Both the position numbers and the translations under genes were made by a program. The notes under the pieces are model-generated. The model was not told the DNA's origin and searched no databases. It was given only the letters and a program-made list of their open reading frames with translations. Below are positions 10,145 through 11,917 of a stretch of 11,917 nt of DNA, piece by piece (position 1 is the first letter of the stretch; each line of letters begins with the position of its first letter). The stretch is from an uncultured Bacteroidota bacterium (GTDB lineage: Bacteria; Bacteroidota; Bacteroidia; Chitinophagales; Chitinophagaceae). The stretch lies in assembly GCA_903835145.1 (NCBI GenBank), contig CAILMA010000240.1, forward strand, positions 1 through 11,917. The letters are read 5' to 3'.

Positions 10145-11278
10145 ATGGTTTTTATCATCGTGTTGTCGGCATTTTCTTTTTGGGCTGCAATTCAGTGTGG
10201 CTATAGTTTCTATTTCTTTTTCAGGATATTTCGCTTGAATGATAGGCCAACGCTTGATCACAATTTTTCGTTAGAACCGGTAAGTATTGTGATTTGTGCT
10301 CGCAACGAGGCAGAGAACCTTAAACAAAATCTTCCCTTGGTCTTAAATCAGGATTATGGTGCTGGGGGAACATCTAAAATGTATGAAGTGGTAGTGGTGG
10401 ACGACGAATCGACCGACGGTACCGCCGAAGTACTTTGGGAAATGCAGCAGAAATTTCACCATCTCAAAGTAATTACGATAGTTTCGGGTACCGAACATAC
10501 TTTCAAAGGCAAAAAATTTGCCCTTAGCAAGGGCGTGGCAGCAAGTCATTACAATCAACTCTTGCTGACAGATGCCGATTGTTTACCAGCGGGGAAAAAC
10601 TGGCTCAGGCACATGGTTGCACCATTGGCTGAAGGTAAGGAAATTGTGGCGGGGTATGGAGCGTATAAAGCCACCCGTAGCTTGCTCAATGCCTTTGTGC
10701 GCTGGGAAAATTGTCATGCTTTTTTGCAGTATTTTACCTACTTCAAGGCAGGGTTACCCTATATGGCATCAGGCCGGAATATGGCGTGCCGGAAAGACTT
10801 ATTTCTGCGGGCGCAGCAGTCACCAACGTGGAATCTTTCAGCATCGGGAGATGATGACCTGGTGGTAAGCCTGTTTGCGAACAACAGCAACTACACCGTA
10901 GTCACTAACAGTGAGAGTTTTACTTATACGGAGTCGCCTGAGCGATTCAGTGCCTGGTGCCGACAGAAGCAACGCCACCTAACCGATGGCAAGAGCTATA
11001 AGCCCAGGGTAAAGGGACTATTGGGGCTTTATGGCTTTACGCACGCCGCCACCTGGTTCTACTTCATTCCGCTTTTATTTAGTCCATACTGGAGTGTTGC
11101 GCTTTGCATTATGGCGGTTCGTTGCATTTTCTTTTGGGGTGCGTTTGCAAGAGCTGCTTCTGTGCTCAGGGAAAAAAGTTTGCTTTTTCTTTTGCCGCTG
11201 TTCGATTTTGCGTGGATGCTGTTTAATTTTGCATTCCTGCCATACATACTACACAAAAACAAACAACATTGGAAGTAA
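10145..11278 (+). CDS. Membrane-associated family 2 glycosyltransferase
   Basis: A 377-residue GT-A glycosyltransferase. An N-terminal membrane segment (~3-29) is followed by the nucleotide-sugar binding start VSIVICARNEAENL (46-59), the DDxSxD motif DDESTD (86-91), the metal-binding DxD as DAD (143-145), an acidic GDDD (235-238) in the position of the catalytic-base loop, and QKQRH (274-278), a variant of the QxxRW motif seen in processive enzymes. Two or three hydrophobic segments (~298-335, ~344-368) close the protein. The active site should face the cytoplasm at the membrane. The sugar and acceptor cannot be told from sequence; an envelope glycan or glycolipid is likely. Length suits single-domain membrane GT2 enzymes. 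The gene's end overlaps the start of rsmG. Confidence 0.92.
   Translation: MVFIIVLSAFSFWAAIQCGYSFYFFFRIFRLNDRPTLDHNFSLEPVSIVICARNEAENLKQNLPLVLNQDYGAGGTSKMYEVVVVDDESTDGTAEVLWEMQQKFHHLKVITIVSGTEHTFKGKKFALSKGVAASHYNQLLLTDADCLPAGKNWLRHMVAPLAEGKEIVAGYGAYKATRSLLNAFVRWENCHAFLQYFTYFKAGLPYMASGRNMACRKDLFLRAQQSPTWNLSASGDDDLVVSLFANNSNYTVVTNSESFTYTESPERFSAWCRQKQRHLTDGKSYKPRVKGLLGLYGFTHAATWFYFIPLLFSPYWSVALCIMAVRCIFFWGAFARAASVLREKSLLFLLPLFDFAWMLFNFAFLPYILHKNKQHWK
11269..11278 (+). other. Gene overlap: glycosyltransferase stop over rsmG TTG start
   Basis: The rsmG TTG (11269-11271) precedes the TAA stop of the glycosyltransferase (11276-11278) in a different frame. Preceding bases are A-rich with no Shine-Dalgarno. 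A ribosome ending on the first gene could reinitiate here. Confidence 0.8.
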
Positions 11279-11904
11279 TTTTAAAATATTTTGCCGATTT
11301 TTCCCCTGCGCAATTGCATCAGTTTCAGCAATTGGAAGAATTGTATAAGACCTGGAATGATCAGATTAATGTTATTTCAAGAAAGGACATAGACTCGCTT
11401 TATGAAAGGCATGTGCTGCACTCGCTGGCGATAGCGGTACTTGGTAATTTCAGCGATGGGGCAGAGATCATAGATATTGGAACTGGTGGCGGTTTTCCCG
11501 GTATTCCATTGGCTATTTTCTTCCCGGAAGTTCAATTCTTACTTGCTGATAGTATAGGGAAGAAAATAAAAGTGGTGAATGAGGTTGCTGCGGCCATAGG
11601 GCTGAAGAATGTTACGACATTCCACGGCAGGGTAGAAGAGATAAAAGGTCGTTCTTTCGACTTTGCGGTATCGCGTGCTGTTGCTCCTCTGGGAGACTTG
11701 TGGCGTTGGATTAACCCAGCCATTCGCCGTGGCCAGAAGAGCGAGGAGTTACCGAATGGGTTGATATGCTTAAAGGGAGGCGATCTTGGCAAGGAAATAA
11801 CCGCTTCCGGATTGCGCAAGGTCGTGCAATCCTGGACGGTCAATAGTATTTTCCCCGAGCCGGCTTTTGATGAAAAATTTGTGGTTTACGTCCCTAAGGT
11901 GTGA
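11269..11904 (+). CDS. rsmG: 16S rRNA (guanine-527-N7) methyltransferase RsmG
   Basis: A 211-residue Rossmann-fold methyltransferase that uses S-adenosylmethionine to methylate N7 of G527 in 16S rRNA. Family motifs are present in order: NVISRKDIDSLYERHVLHSL (34-53), the SAM-binding loop IDIGTGGGFPGIP (68-80), DSIGKK (94-99), GRVEE (120-124), SRAVAPL (135-141) and LKGG (168-171). Length is usual for the family. The start is TTG at 11269, chosen because the resulting MEVILKYF N-terminus fits Bacteroidota RsmG proteins as I know them and no ATG lies nearby in frame. It begins 10 bp inside the glycosyltransferase gene, with no Shine-Dalgarno, so translation is probably coupled. In other bacteria rsmG loss gives low-level streptomycin resistance (family knowledge). 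It is complete; 13 bp remain to the window end. Confidence 0.96.
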   Translation: MEVILKYFADFSPAQLHQFQQLEELYKTWNDQINVISRKDIDSLYERHVLHSLAIAVLGNFSDGAEIIDIGTGGGFPGIPLAIFFPEVQFLLADSIGKKIKVVNEVAAAIGLKNVTTFHGRVEEIKGRSFDFAVSRAVAPLGDLWRWINPAIRRGQKSEELPNGLICLKGGDLGKEITASGLRKVVQSWTVNSIFPEPAFDEKFVVYVPKV

Positions 11905-11917
11905 GTTTTCTTCGCGG

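Overview
The window looks like chromosomal DNA of a Bacteroidota bacterium, most likely a Chitinophagaceae- or Sphingobacteriales-like lineage; this is inferred, not proven. The pointers are secreted proteins whose signal peptides end in 'AQ', a cysteine-paired Ig-like repeat style with GEVED domains and NHL/kelch propellers typical of type IX-secreted proteins, leaders without Shine-Dalgarno sequences, AT-rich intergenic DNA with TAnnTTTG-type promoter elements, and an RsmG with the sequence style of that phylum.

Layout. (1) Positions 1-8879, minus strand: one uninterrupted reading frame that enters from the left edge and starts at 8879. It gives 2959 residues in the window with no stop, and the C-terminus is missing. 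In order it has a signal peptide, a glycine-rich ALK/LTK-type domain, a cadherin/Big_9-like domain, six Ig-like repeats (five of them alternating between two types), a ~300-residue region I cannot assign, a kelch/galactose-oxidase-like propeller with its C-terminal Ig-like domain, another Ig-like domain, two GEVED+Ig pairs, an Ig-like domain, a six-repeat NHL propeller, and five Ig-like repeats running off the edge. (2) 8906-9352, minus strand: a small exported Spy/CpxP-like protein, 26 bp upstream of the giant gene and probably in the same operon. (3) 9353-10144: a 792-bp AT-rich divergent intergenic region with no convincing gene, holding candidate promoters and two 16-bp dyads. (4) 10145-11278, plus strand: a membrane-anchored family 2 glycosyltransferase. 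(5) 11269-11904, plus strand: rsmG, 16S rRNA (guanine-527-N7) methyltransferase, starting at TTG inside the end of the glycosyltransferase gene.

How it fits together. The minus-strand pair looks like a surface or secretion module: a small periplasmic chaperone-like protein next to a very large exported protein built of binding and spacer domains. The plus-strand pair joins an envelope glycosyltransferase to a housekeeping rRNA methyltransferase by a 10-bp overlap, which suggests translational coupling rather than a shared pathway. I see no tRNA, rRNA, CRISPR array, insertion sequence or phage gene. All domain names come from reading motifs by eye; no profile search was run.
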